A stretch of 64,000 bases of DNA from Gaertneriomyces semiglobifer (taxonomy: Eukaryota; Chytridiomycota; Chytridiomycetes; Spizellomycetales; Spizellomycetaceae). Under the pieces are notes generated by a model. The model ran no database searches and had not been told where the DNA came from. It saw only the letters and a program-made list of their open reading frames with translations. The stretch lies in assembly GCA_025558075.1 (NCBI GenBank), contig JAHLKF010000023.1, forward strand, positions 1 to 64,000, written 5' to 3'. Shown here one piece after another: positions 1 to 11,533 of this stretch (positions are counted from its first letter, which is position 1; every line of letters starts with the position of its first letter). The position numbers and the translations under genes were made by a program.

Positions 1-1
1 G

Positions 2-542
2 ATGGCGTCACGGTCGCCACCAGTGAACGACGAAACAAGTCGTAACGTGCCTGTCGTCCCAGAACAGCCGATTGAGCGGTCACTGCCGGATCCAGATGCC
101 ATTGTCATTGAAGCGTTGAAGAAAGATCGACGTAACGTGCCTATCGTCCCAGAACACCTGATTGAGCGGTCACTGCCGGATCCAGATGCCATTGAAGTAT
201 TGGAGAACGATCAACGTGACGTGCCTCTCGCTCCACACCAGCCGACTGAGCGGTCATTGCCGGATCCAGATGCCATTGTCATTGAAGCGTTGAAGAAAGA
301 TCGACGTAACGTGCCTATCGTCCCAGAACACCTGATTGAGCGGTCACTGCCGGATCCAGATGCCATTGAAGTATTGGAGAACGATCAACGTGACGTGCCT
401 CTCGCTCCACACCAGCCGACTGAGCGGTCATTGCCGGATCCAGATGCCATTGTCATTGAAGCGTTGAAGAAAGATCGACGTAACGTGCCTATCGTCCCAG
501 AACACCTGATTGAGCGGTCAATGCCGGATCCAGATGCCATTG
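2..542 (+). repeat. 174-bp in-frame coding tandem repeat
   Basis: About three copies of a 174-bp unit, each made of two diverged half-units (about 87 bp). The period is divisible by three, so the frame is kept. Differences between copies are few and mainly single bases. Confidence 0.85.
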
Positions 543-595
543 AAGTGTTGGACGAAGATCGACGAGCGAATTTTGAAAGCCTTCGACGCGGTTGA
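2..595 (+). CDS. Tandem-repeat protein, 3' part
   Basis: An open frame runs from the window edge to a TGA at 593-595; the upstream part may lie outside the window, so the ATG at 2 need not be the true start. The product is almost wholly a 58-residue repeat (174 bp; equivalent points at 131, 305 and 479). Each repeat is two related half-units of about 29 residues sharing the core ERSLPDPDAI, one followed by VIEALKKD and the other by EVLEND. Copies are nearly identical at the DNA level, which points to recent duplication or gene conversion. There is no signal peptide or membrane segment in the visible part. I recognise no family; the even spacing of acidic DPDAI motifs suggests a binding or scaffold repeat, which is inference only. 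Confidence 0.6.
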   Translation: MASRSPPVNDETSRNVPVVPEQPIERSLPDPDAIVIEALKKDRRNVPIVPEHLIERSLPDPDAIEVLENDQRDVPLAPHQPTERSLPDPDAIVIEALKKDRRNVPIVPEHLIERSLPDPDAIEVLENDQRDVPLAPHQPTERSLPDPDAIVIEALKKDRRNVPIVPEHLIERSMPDPDAIEVLDEDRRANFESLRRG

Positions 596-2302
596 CGGGG
601 ACAGATTTATCAAAAGACGTTCAATCATTCAGCGCAGCGGAATGTATCATAGTAGCATAATGCCGGTCTATATTTATTCTATTTAATGGAGTATCGCATG
701 GTTGACCCTATCATGCAAAATGCCATATCGAACCTTTTGACGCCTGTGCTATTGGACATTCTGTGATATCTATGAGTTTCTATGCGTTTGTGGCAGGAGA
801 TACGCTGGCACGTCGGTGGAGCTGCTAACCGTTGATTCACTAGAGGAAATACTGTACAATTGGTGGCCGCAGCACGTGTTTTCGCACCCATTTTTGCTGC
901 ATACACACACATACATCAACTGCTGCTAGAACAACTGGTACAATGGCCTTCGCTGTTGCTGGTGCTCGTCCTCCCCTTCCTTCACCCTCATCCGCCAAGC
1001 ATTTGCGCGGGCCGCACTCGTGAAAGCCTGGCACTTATCTGTAGCGTTCCCTTTTTGCCGTGTACTATTAGAGCTCGGCGGCAATTCCGAGGGTTTTGTA
1101 TACCTTTCTATGTGTTTTTCCTTATGTTTCCACCGATCCAAACTTGTTTTTTGCCCCTCTGAGCCCATTGAGCCCCCTAGGGCCTAGTATGCCCACTCTG
1201 CCCTCCAAAAAGTGGTCGTACCTTCGGGTTTCTTGTGTTATAGTAAAGTATCCGATGTCCAGGACTCGAGATGCGACCAGTGGAGATGCGCCTAGTAGCT
1301 TCCTAGTGATATTCGTCCTTCTGAACCAGCTTTCAACCACTTGTAGCCTTTCGACAGCAAAAACTCTGGTAGGTGCCAAAATGTTAAGAGCTGCCCGTAA
1401 GAACCTGCGCATGAAAGTGCACGCTACTTGAGATTGCGATACTAGAAAGATTTAGGCCTGAGTTCCCATCATTTTACATGCTGCAGCAAAGGATGACCAC
1501 CGCGGTGCCTCAGACATAGCTCCCATGAGACTGCCATGGCGTCTGCTTTGGGGATCTTGTCTCAGTGGATGCACGCCCAGCAATGATTACGAACATTATG
1601 AAGTCTTGCACTCGCGGACGATGCGACGCTGGCCAGCCATATATGTACACTAGCGTGCAAGGCCCGCCCCAGCAGCACGGCAAAGAGCAGCCAAGGTTTT
1701 CTGAGAATTGGCCAACGTCTTCCAAACGTTGTTCTTATGCTCGTCAATTCACTGGCGCTCAATCAAGACTCGCCAAAGTCAAGATCAACATCATCCCTCT
1801 CATCGGTCGACTTCCAGTTTCCCACTGCTGGCGCTGTTTAATCCGTTTCCCCACTGATAACAAAACAGGGGCGCCGACTATGTTTTCGATAAGTCTTTGT
1901 TGCCATGAAAACCCTGGAGGGTATAAAAGGAGATGGTTGTCGGCCTCTCTGAAATGAATCAACTTTACCTCCCGATCCTCAATTTACATGATGCCTCTGC
2001 AGCGTCTGAGATACCACCGCTATCGAAGGGGCTGTTGCCTAAGCAAGCAACAGCGCTAAGGTGGAAGAAGGACCCCAGAGCACCTTCATAATCGAACATG
2101 CTTTTCATACAATCTTGCAAACGTCCCCATTGCATCCTACAGCAGCCAGTAATCGTTTAATCGAGCGGACTTCGCATAGCTACGTCATGTGAATCAATCA
2201 ATCACATTTCCACTCACGATTCACGAACACACTACCGCGTCCAGACGGAGATCTCAGAATATAAACAGTTGACGACTCTGCGTTGCTCTTGAGCCCGTAG
2301 CA
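596..2302. other. Gene-poor stretch with one TATA-led short frame
   Basis: No gene could be supported here. A TATA-like box (gtataaaagg) lies at about 1920 and is followed by an ATG at about 1954 that opens a 45-codon frame starting MNQLYLPIL and ending near 2091. It has no signal peptide and no recognised similarity; it could be a short gene, a first exon, or chance. Other open frames here look random. Confidence 0.35.
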
Positions 2303-5012
2303 ATGAGCTGGAAAGACCCCTGCAACAAATATTTTGCGAGAACACCCGTCAACGAGATCTCCGTTTCAGCTTGGTTTAAGGAAGTCACGGCGGACCTATC
2401 CCTCGAGGATGTGGTCGCTTCTACAGCTGCGGATTGGTACAGTCGCTTCAACGCCCACAGACCTGCAGGTGTCAAATCAGACCAGGTATGGGGGCTTGTG
2501 CGGAGTGAGGCCGGTGCGGTCAGGTTTGCAAACATGCTCAGGCATGACAGGTAGGCCAGCGCTCCGAAGGTCCGCCATCGGCAGCGTTTGACGGTCCGCC
2601 GTCGGTCAGCCTTTGCAAGCTGAACAGAATGGATGATGCTGAAAAACCCCTATTGATCCGTCAATAGTAAGGGTGGTCCGCCACTGGCTATACTCTACTC
2701 TGTTCAGACTGGCATCGATTTCACTGCGCTCAAAGGAACTTGCTTCCTAAAACGTAAAACGATTGAAGACTTACCCATTTCCTCCTCAATCGTTGTTCCA
2801 CCTATCCGAATCATAGGAGTTTAAAGTGCTGAAATCACTATGGACCGATCGTGACGATGCCCTTGCTGCTGTGAGACAATCCTCAGCTATCTCATTGACT
2901 ACCATCGCCGCGAAACACGACCGTCTGAAGGACTGTATCTCCTCACGAAATAAACGGAAAAATGAGGAAGAAGGTGTAATGGTACGTTGTGTATCATTGT
3001 GCACTTTTGTTGCCAAGGTCATCACAATTGACGCTACTTACTAGGCTCAGCATGAGAAAAGGACCAGATTACCCGTCCCATCCCAGGCAACCGACGACAC
3101 TTCACGGGTCAAGCCTCATGATGGTACCAGTCAAATCCCAGGCAAACGGACAGAGGTGGAGATGCTACCCAGTAGTCATCCAGTGCATAGTGAAATGGTC
3201 GAAAGCCAGTCGGCGATGTCGGTGAGCCATCGTATTTACAAGCAATGGGGGAGCTTAGAGTAGCTCAACTCTGATGTCATTGCAGAAAGAATTGCGTGAA
3301 CATTTGGCGCAATGTCCCTTTTTTTTGAAACAGCATCACAACCTACTCCCAAATTATGGCCTTCCAGAGGTCGACGCTGGATGTTTCGACCACTCGGATG
3401 CTTCTGTAGAGTCGACCGATTTTGTGGAACCACCTCCTACTCCAACTGCAGTTCCCGGACTGCAGGACTCATTGGAGGAAATTGAAAAGATACATCGCGA
3501 ATGTGACGCAACCTGCCCGATGTTTTGGAATGTGTTGGACATGCGGAGACCAAACGTTTCGCCACTTTTGCGTAGCCCTCGATTCTCCGAATTTCTGCGT
3601 ACCTAGGAAGATAGAGAAATATTCGATGCGACTAAACAAAAGATTTTGCGACATGTTGCTAAAGTGGGGGACGGCTTGTCTCCGTCTGTCGTAGCATATT
3701 TCACTGCTATCGAACGCATGGTCGGACAGCTTCACATCCAACTCCTAATTAGCGACCTGGCTAACACCGCAGATGCAACTGGTGTTAAGGGTTTCAAGGA
3801 CGATTTAAGGAAAAGGGTGGAAGCACGGGAATGCGAAGTCAAAGCTTTTTGCAACGGTCAACTGCCACCTACCGTGCAGACCTCCATGAGTGAAATCAAA
3901 TCAGAGTTGGAAAAGGTGGACGCTTTTGATACTGACACGCAGTGGGCCAACCGTTTATGGCGACATCTGTGAGTGATGTTGCCCAATTGTATGCGGCAGC
4001 GTGCCTCATGATTAATCTTAGCAAAAATAGCAACAATGGTATCAAGAGCCGCGCACATCTGGCTGGTGAAGGGACTGTAGATGCGTATATGCTGGCACCG
4101 TTCTATATCAAGCCTCCAATGGTCACATTGTTGTAAGTGAACCTGTTGCACTGTGCCATGACTTTCACTTCTCCTGACTGATTTACATATTTTTCTGGTC
4201 CATAGTGGAGAGAAGGGGTCCATTGCGCATTTAGAAGATCAAGTAGCTCGTGGGGGAACTCCAGGAAAGAGCGGTGACTCGCGTGGCAAAAAGTGTGACT
4301 TCATGATTGTTGAACCCAAGGTGCAGATAATGTATACGAACCTCCCCGTACCCCTTCTTTAATACGTGCCCTTTAGGATGAGCATTGGTCAGTTACCGTT
4401 ATGAGGAGTATTCTGCTGGTGAGAACTCGTCGCGTGTCAAACGAGATTCACCGCATAGGGTTAGAGAATCTCCTGGACGGATGCCGAGTAGCCAGAGCTC
4501 AGTATCAGCGAATATGTAATGATATCGGTTGCGACACACAGCACGTTGAGAACTTCATATTGAGAGAGTTGGGCGTACGGTTCACCCAGGTCATATCCGA
4601 GGAAATCGTATTCCGTTACTTGGTTGCCATTACGTCCGAGTTATTTGCCTTCGCAGATGTGGGCATCGCTAATATTCCAACCACCGATCATGAAGTCCAG
4701 CGTGGGGTACACATGGCTCGCATGTTCTTGTTGTATCATGTAAGTTGGCGAAAGTTCTTGCTTTTCAAATGGAGCGCTGAACTTCAATCCACTGTAGGGA
4801 CTTGCTTTGCAAGCCTCGTCGACGAAAGAGGCAGCAAAGCGCCTGGTGCTAGACTCGCAGGAACATCTTGATGATACAAATTCGGAAACCGCTTTTCTTC
4901 AGAAGAACACCTTCATACCTTTGGACATCCCATACTATCTAGATGTGGCGCTCCAAGTTGAAAGACCGCCTATTACACCATGCAAGAAAGCAGCAGGATC
5001 CCTTGTATATTA
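2303..5012 (+). pseudogene. Decayed copy of unknown multi-exon gene family
   Basis: This is a diverged copy of the gene at 56300-58546 on the other strand. Shared blocks in order: FWN(V/A)LD(M/L)R.P, DTQW.N, T(V/M)DAY, TLxFGE, KKCD(F/Y), YSAGENS/LSAGENS, VARAQY and ELFAF(A/G)D(I/V)G followed by FLLYH. Probable exons: 2303-2550, about 2818-2981, 3045-3221, 3286 to about 3969, about 4021-4132, about 4207-4320, about 4378-4740, and about 4799-5012. Damage: an in-frame TAG at 3604-3606 inside the conserved region, and a block near 4395-4470 where the ancestral reading (YEEYSAGENS) is in a different frame from both flanks, i.e. two compensating frameshifts. Several introns here are absent from the intact copy, but the intron directly after LLYH is shared. 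A TATA-like box (atataaac) sits near 2258. Probably non-functional; readthrough or alternative splicing cannot be excluded. Confidence 0.65.
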
Positions 5013-6467
5013 ATATTACCTAACAGTGATCTGCTCACCACCGGCTCGTTATGTGTGAACACACCTAAAAAAAAAAAAAAAAGCAGGTATATATAAACTC
5101 TCGGACAACGGGTGTTCGCAGGATGTGAAATACAGAATCCTGGGTATGAACACAGTGTTAATTAAGGCCTCGCAGCTCCACAAAAGCTCGAGCTCTCAGC
5201 AAGCATTGGCAACCTGTCAGGAGATCAGTTGGTAAAGCTATGAACGTATGTATTTGTCTTCCAGGATGCAAATGCAAGAGGAAAACGCCCCAAGTCCGTC
5301 AGCAGCCAACGTGAGGGCAGAGTGTTGGAATAGATTTTAGGGTGGATAATGGCAAAGTAAAGCCCAGACTCCACACCTACCCACAACGCTGAAGGTCTTC
5401 ACGATCCTAGCAAACTCTCAAGGTCTCTAGAAAATCAGCATTCTAAACAAAGGTTTGAGGCTTTGGAAGCCTCAGGAAAAGCTCATATTCCTAACAAATG
5501 CTCGAGGATTTGGAGATCTCCTCAAGCCGCCCAGGATTTCTAGCAAATGCTCAAGGTCTTCAAGATCTCTTCAATGTCTCAGCAATCTACAAGCCGGTTC
5601 CTTAAGGTAATATTGGGGACCACGCTGGTCCCTTCGGTGCCCTCTCGCAGACGGCTGTCAGCGTAGGACACCTGTATCGTTCCCATCTCGTTCCCTTCTG
5701 GTCCCTTGTCCTTCTCTGTCCTGTTCATTCTCGGTCTTCCTTTCCGTTCCAGTCCTTCATATACACACATCCAGTGGGACCCGGTGGTCACGCTGTCCCC
5801 ATAGAGTCCACATGGAAACTATGAATGGTAAGATTCACTGATGTGCAAATCTTCTTGGTATCTCGTCTCATCTTCGCATCGTCTTGAGACTGCGGGCTTC
5901 CCACCATATCGTAATGAACTTCAGGCCGCTCGCATTTTCTGGGCGGACGGATTTCGGGCACTATTGTTACATACCTCCATAATGCGAGTGGGGCCCGAGC
6001 AGTTCTAGTAGTTGGGCAAACGGACATTGATCTTTACAGCATCTTGGAACCCCCCAAGCGTTTCCACTTGCTCCAAATGCTTCCCGCAAGAGCGATGTAT
6101 GTAGAAGCAACCATTTACTATATGCATTCCGGTCGCTCCCGCCTGCTACAAGATCTTTACCTCTACAACAGAGAGTGTACTTGTAAGCCTTTGTTTGACG
6201 CACAACGTTGCTTTTTGAGTTACAAAGGCACTCCATGATCAGCCCTTCTATCAATTGCGCTAGAGTAGTAGTGCTGATGCCCCTGTCCAACCTTACTTGC
6301 TCTCCCACACGGTCCCCTAACAGCAGCACGGTTGCACTTGAGGTGGTTACCGGAAAAGTTTTGATTGACGGAGCTTGGATGATATCGACGAGTATAAAAG
6401 AGGATGTCTGCAGGGCTACTCGGTGTAAAGCAGCAGCGGCCTGCCTTCACCTTGTTGTTTGGATGCG
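5013..6467. other. Intergenic, degenerate repeats and ALO-like upstream region
   Basis: A 16-base poly-A tract at 5067-5082 precedes a TATA-like motif (tatatataaac) near 5088. From about 5385 to 5580 there are imperfect repeats built on the theme agcaaatgctcaagg...cttcaagatctc, too diverged for a clean period. I see no convincing gene. The right end leads into the promoter of the next gene. Confidence 0.4.
6391..6400 (+). promoter_or_regulatory. TATA box of lactone-oxidase-like gene
   Basis: The motif gtataaaaga lies about 75 bp upstream of the ATG chosen for the lactone-oxidase-like gene, a suitable distance for a fungal core promoter. Confidence 0.5.
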
Positions 6468-8528
6468 ATGAGGTTTTCACAGATCCTGGTCCAAGCGTCT
6501 GCTTTGGCAGCCGGCCTGGGTGGGTTCGGCGTTTTGGGTGAGTACCTGGAATCGACTGCTTAAATGCATTGGGCAGACTGACTGATCCGTTCGCCTCCGC
6601 CTCTGGATCTTAGCCGAACCTCTGCTCAACTTTGCCGGAACCTCTCAGATGTGCCATGATGTGTCGAAAGTCATCGACGCGACGTCCGTTGACCACATCC
6701 AACAGCTTGTAAAGGAGTATTCTCAGCAAGGCATTCCTATTCGAGCAACCGGTTCATCTCATAGTTGGTATGATACGGGATGGTAGGTTTCACGCTCGTT
6801 TCAATTGGCAGGGAGTATTCAGCGAACTTTGAAACTGATTATGGCGGTTTTTCCAGTACCGATGACCCTCGAACAGTTGTTATCCGCACCGAGGCAGTAA
6901 ACCGGATCGTGGACTTTAATTTGGAGCAAGGTTATGTTACTTTTGAGGCAGGCGCTACCTTCTTTCAAGTGTGAGTTGCGCTTTACTAGTGTGCGATACC
7001 CGCCGTCTCAGGCTAACAATCCCTCTGTTAGTGCCGACTACCTTCACCAACGCGGCGCTTCCCTCGGCTATGCTCTTGTCAACTGGAACATGACTATCGG
7101 TACGTTCAATGATGATATTCATACACAGGTGCGTGGGCTAAGAAAGTACGACTTTAGCTGGGGCTGCTGCCACCGGCTCGCACCGCATGTCCCTCAAGAA
7201 CCCAACAACGGTGGGACAGGGTATCATCTCTCAAGATATAGTTGACGGTACTGGCACCTTACGTACTGTCGACGCTAGCAGCGGAGACGATTTCAAAGCT
7301 TCTACTACTTCTCTGGGTTTACTCGGTATTGTTGTAAGAGTCAAGTTCAAGATCTACCCAGACACCAAATTGTGGGCGAACCAAAAGACGTTAGTAAAAC
7401 CATCGCCATCATGTTGTATTTGCTTGACTGACGACATTCAACATTTGTGCAGACTGGATGAAAAAGAAGTACTCAACGGAGACATTTACAAGATGATTGC
7501 ACCCTATGAAATGGCAAACTTTTGGGTGTGTACTCTCCTTGCAAGTAGGTATTAAGCCATATGGTCTTTTCACACCGCCCGCTACAGTGGTTCCCATTGA
7601 ACAAGAAAATGATCTACCGTACGTATGAGCTGGTCCCTAACGACACTCCCGGTGATGCTTTCCAAAGTACGTTTTCATCGACGCTCCTGACGGCTGCCGC
7701 GGGCAAGCTGCTTCTTGAACCGGCAAGCAACCTGCTCAATATGGCGTTCGAGTCGATCGCGTTCAAGCGATGGGAGAGCCCGAACTTCAGAAACAAGACT
7801 ACCAACCAAGATATGAAAGCGTTTCCCGTTATTGGATGGAACTACGACGTGCTCATCGGAGGGCTGTATCCTGGAGAGAAGGCAAGCTCATACAAATTTC
7901 GTTGTGGTTTACCGGGTCTTTGCTAACCCGCTGCGTCTTGAGTAGCCGCTTTGGGAGTACGGCCTTGACGGCTACACGTTCGAGGTTGCAGTACCCATGA
8001 CTCAATCCAACCGCTTACTCCAGCGTATCCGTCAACTCATGGACGACGAAGCCCGCAAACTCCGACCCTTTGCTGCCACCTACGTGTCCGGCATCAACAT
8101 CAAATTCGCATCGCCCACCGACGATTTCCTCTCACAAGCGACCGTGCCCGGCAATTCCCCCGGCGAAGACTGGTCCAAAGGTGCTATCATGTTCGACATG
8201 GCGTCGTTCAGGCCGAGGTACTTCGATCGCTACAATGAACCTTTTTATAAGAGACTATACGAGGTGATCATGAGCGAGTTTACGGCCCGTCCGCATTATA
8301 CAAAGTGTCATCGCGAAGTGTACAAGCTGGGAAAACCACACTTGAATCAAGAGGTAGCGTTTACTTTTTCCTTGCTCTGGGTATGTGCACACATTCGACT
8401 CTGCTTTCTCACACGCCCCGTGACCACTGTAGTACGTCAAGCGCTTCGTGCAAGTCAAAAAGAAGTTTGATCCCAACCATATTTTCGACTCTGTTTTGGG
8501 CGAACTACTGGGTTTGCAGGACTATTGA
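6468..8528 (+). CDS. FAD-linked sugar-1,4-lactone oxidase (ALO-like)
   Basis: Nine exons: 6468-6537, 6614-6767, 6812-6970, 7032-7099, 7158-7389, 7453-7525, 7588-7881, 7946-8353 and 8433-8528, which join in frame to 517 residues. The order is a hydrophobic N-terminus (MRFSQILVQASALAAG) resembling a signal peptide, a PCMH-type FAD-binding domain with ATGSSHSW (the histidine is the usual site of covalent flavin attachment) and AGAAATGSHR, and a C-terminal ALO region with KFDPNHIFDSVLGELLG. Family members oxidise aldonolactones such as D-arabinono-1,4-lactone with O2, giving erythroascorbate and H2O2. A signal-peptide-like N-terminus is unlike mitochondrial yeast Alo1, so a secreted or secretory-pathway flavo-oxidase is possible. 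Intron 7882-7945 uses a GC donor (AAG|GCAAGC). The ATG follows a TATA box and gives the leader. Substrate is not certain. Confidence 0.85.
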
Positions 8529-9140
8529 CGTGTTTGAGATGGGTACATCATATATGTAGAATGGCGCACATAGATCTCATTCTTTTTGTGTTTTCGTCCC
8601 CTGTTTTCTTTTTGTGAGAAAGGAACGACTGGTGGCCTCGTTCTTGTCTAACTCTGAATGCATATGGTTTTTGGTGCGATCTCCTCTTCCTAGCACGCCT
8701 CGTCAGAGGGTACTAAATTGAAGTGCGGTTGGGTTTCAAGTGAAGTATCTTTCGATGGCCTCGTCCATCTTGAGCCAAAGAGAAAACAACAAATGAGAAA
8801 GCTCGAGAGAGTCAAACGACTTGTGCGTGAACTCTGGTGAGAACGCGGACGCATTCTCGTACTGTCCCGTCGCGACTAGCTACAGCCACTCAAAGAATGC
8901 CTGTGCAGGAGTAAGCTACATGACACGACACTCGCATGGCGTCGCCTTTAATGGCCGAATGATTCCGCATCAAATATCTTCTCTACAATATATAAGGAAT
9001 CGCGAAAACCGCGAGAAGTACATTCCACCTGAACCCCTTTGACGGCATTTTAGAAGTCATTCAGGTTGGAAATGGGTGTACCATTGACTGGTGTCACCCA
9101 GCACAACCGATGCAACCCGTGCGCCTGGGCAGGAAAACCC
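8529..9140. other. Intergenic, nothing recognised
   Basis: The 3' flank of the lactone-oxidase-like gene. No repeat, RNA gene or credible coding frame was seen. Confidence 0.5.
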
Positions 9141-9480
9141 TCAAATACCACGGAGCGAAGTCGCCAGAAGGTGCGCTTTCAAAGAGGGATAAGCCGCTTC
9201 GTGCGGTGGCTGGTAAATCGTCCCGTTCCATCCCAGGACTCTCGTCGTAGCAGTTGAAGACGACGTCCAGAGAGGAACAATCACATCCATTTCTCTCCCA
9301 TCCCTCAACACCGTCAAATCCAGTGACTCACGATTCGTATGTTTCATTACGTTCATGAAAGCGGTCGCAGGCGTTCCACCTACAGCAAGCACAATGTCTC
9401 GCTTTCAACAGCTCACGGCTTCGGTGACTGGGACACCAACGTCCGTTGGACTTTGGCGCATGTCATCGGATGGACTTGGC
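9141..9480 (-). pseudogene. Relic of Nma111-like (HtrA) serine protease
   Basis: Read on the minus strand, 9392-9141 gives LAVGGTPATAF followed by ...LTVLRDGREMDVIVPL and ...YQPPHEA. This resembles a PDZ segment of the nuclear HtrA-type protease Nma111 (normally G-D-I-V-L-A-(V/I)-x-G then VLRDG(K/R)E and QPPH). Just upstream the expected ...SPA.ELL..GDIVL stretch is broken: the frame shifts and a TGA stands before KRDIVLAVGG. No catalytic domain is visible nearby. This is a short, disabled fragment of a gene that is normally about 1000 residues. The assignment rests on motif recall, so moderate confidence. Confidence 0.5.
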
Positions 9481-10125
9481 GCGAGTTCGGGGTGGTATCT
9501 CTGTCAAAACACACTTGTTTTGCGAAAGCAAACACTGTTTCCGGTATGCACGAATCCACTTCACTCAATTGTGCTGCTGCCAATACTTATAGCGGCGGCA
9601 GCACAATGAATGGTGGTGGGCACTGCTGCCGCTGGTACTCCAAATTCTGGGTGACAGCCTCCGCATCTCGGTTACGACACATTCATTTCTCGAGAGGCAA
9701 AAGGTGTTGCTGATACCCAACCTTGCGCGATCAGCTGTCGAATGCAAATCTGTAGTGATTGAGTCAAGGAATATTCGTGTTGTTAAGCCAAAAATGTTCC
9801 GGGGAATGCCCACCTTCCATGGTAATGTTCCACTTACGGGTCATGCACTGTACAGATTTACTATGTGCGTTGTCTGAGATTTCGGAATCTCAAGCTGGCT
9901 GAAATAGATTTATGAATCGCTAGATATGCGTGACCGGCAGTTTCTGTAGTTGCTACTAACTGTTTTGATAGGGGCATCGCGATTCTGAGCTCCTCTCCAG
10001 GTCCTTGGAGGCCTTAGCATCCAAAATCGTCAGCCACTGGGTAGGCGATAAGATCAGCGCGACCTTCGAAAATAACTCACGAGCGCCAATGGTGTATCTT
10101 ATTGACGAAAGCTTGGTCAACGACA
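9481..10125. other. Unassigned stretch next to the Nma111-like relic
   Basis: Possible further decayed coding sequence on the minus strand (frames at 9565-9813), but no alignment to Nma111 or any other family could be supported by eye. No repeats noted. Confidence 0.3.
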
Positions 10126-10877
10126 CTATCCATGAACTCCTCGTAGGTTGGCATATAAAGGCCCGTCTGGACGCATGCCAATAATTGAGTAGCCATTATC
10201 GCCAGCAGATTCCACGTCTTGCGGGATCATGTTCCCCCGGTGAAGGTCGCACCATGCCTCGGATATGCCAATTTTGAGCAAATCTCGACCATCATCACTA
10301 CCATCGCCATAATTCTCAGTTTCATTTTTGACCTCCGCCCCGCCCACATCCACATCCTCATCCTCATCCTCATCAAGATCATCATCAGGGTCATGCATAC
10401 CAGTATCGCTATCTCGATCAACATGATGATCCACACTAGAAGCCACAGCGCGGCGTTTCTTCTGTCTCGAGTCCTTTATATCAGCGTCCTCGTCGTCGTC
10501 GTCCTCTTCACGCCCGCGTTTCATTGTGGTGGCAACTGCGCTAAAGGTATCGGCCACCACTTGAGTACCAGTCCTTCCATGTCCGCTAGCGCCTTCTTGC
10601 ATCGCAATTTGGCCATTTGTTTTGACTGTTTTAACTCGAAAGCCGTTGGGTCAAGCCCATCTGGGACACTTGGCAATCCTTCCAACTGAGAGTCACGGAA
10701 GTACACTATGCCATATTTGTCGCCTTTTCTCTGCCAAAACCAGTGATACATCAAGTATCGGTCCTGAAAAATAAAACACGGCAAAGTCCACAATCCCATC
10801 CACGCGCAGGGGTCAAGATCATCGATTGCACAGATTTGGTCTGCGAGGAAAACTAGCGCGGGCAAAGACGCACCCAA
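10126..10877 (-). CDS. Hypothetical protein, acidic with basic NLS-like cluster
   Basis: Two overlapping minus-strand frames form a likely single locus. The upstream frame (10877-10521) has no ATG at its left end and reads ...DLDPCAWMGLW...QDRYLMYHWFWQRKGDKYG; its true start is unseen. The downstream frame (ATG at 10602, stop near 10126) has KRGREEDDDDEDADIKDSRQ followed by KKRRA, then an acidic run of D/E repeats, then a conserved-looking tail with WCDLHRGNM. I found no legal intron joining the two in phase, so the locus may be frameshifted or have an undetected exon. The basic cluster suggests nuclear targeting. No family was recognised. The acidic run comes from a (TCATCC)n-like simple repeat in the DNA. 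Confidence 0.35.
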
Positions 10878-11533
10878 CCGCCAGACAGAGGACGAACCGG
10901 CACCATTTTGTCGTACTCGCTGTCGAATCAGTCAACGGTGAGACGCCGTCACACCCCACGAACCGACCAACGCCTGGCAATCATATCGTCCTGGGATCAG
11001 GGCCCCTTGTTCACACGCTTACAATGACGACTCGGGTGTTGAGAGGACTGGGGGCTTTTTCTGCCTGCCAACCATTCCTTCACGTTGCTACTCACCCGCG
11101 GTACAAAGAACAACAGAACGGGGACAGGAGTGTCGGTGAAGCAAGCACGGGAGCCGGTAGTGTGGGTGAAAAGAGTAGGGGTACGTCCGTACAACATGAT
11201 CAACCCATTACACAGTCAAGGTAGCAACATGTTCTCTGAGAAAACACACACCAGGTCCGCTGTTGCGAGGCCTTATATGGCCACACCAATCAGAGGAATC
11301 GCAATCAAAAACAACTAACTGGGCAGAATATCCTGTCTAATTAATTCAATTCTTGACCAAAATAATCCCTCTATCACGAAGTTGCGTTCCGAGTCTGTGA
11401 TTACATAAGCTATTTCACGGATGCCCATAATGCGCGTGCCCGCTCTTTCCGTGAGGGGAACGTGAATTTATGCTTATGTAAACCCCGACACGCGTGTGTG
11501 GACCGTGTGGGTTTTGATCTCCTCAACACATTC
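10878..11533. other. Intergenic
   Basis: No supported gene. The open frame after 11462 begins with GTG and has its first in-frame ATG at 11534; an upstream exon for the next gene might lie here but none is clear. Confidence 0.35.

Noticed and set aside
6768..6811. A 29-nt mini-intron in the lactone-oxidase-like gene (6783-6811)
   Set aside because: A donor GTATGA at 6768 gives a 44-nt intron in the same phase and removes the in-frame TAG, so the very short intron is not needed.
10221..10290. Kinase catalytic loop reading of DLHRGNM in the 10-kb minus gene
   Set aside because: No lysine strand or DFG motif is placed correctly around it.
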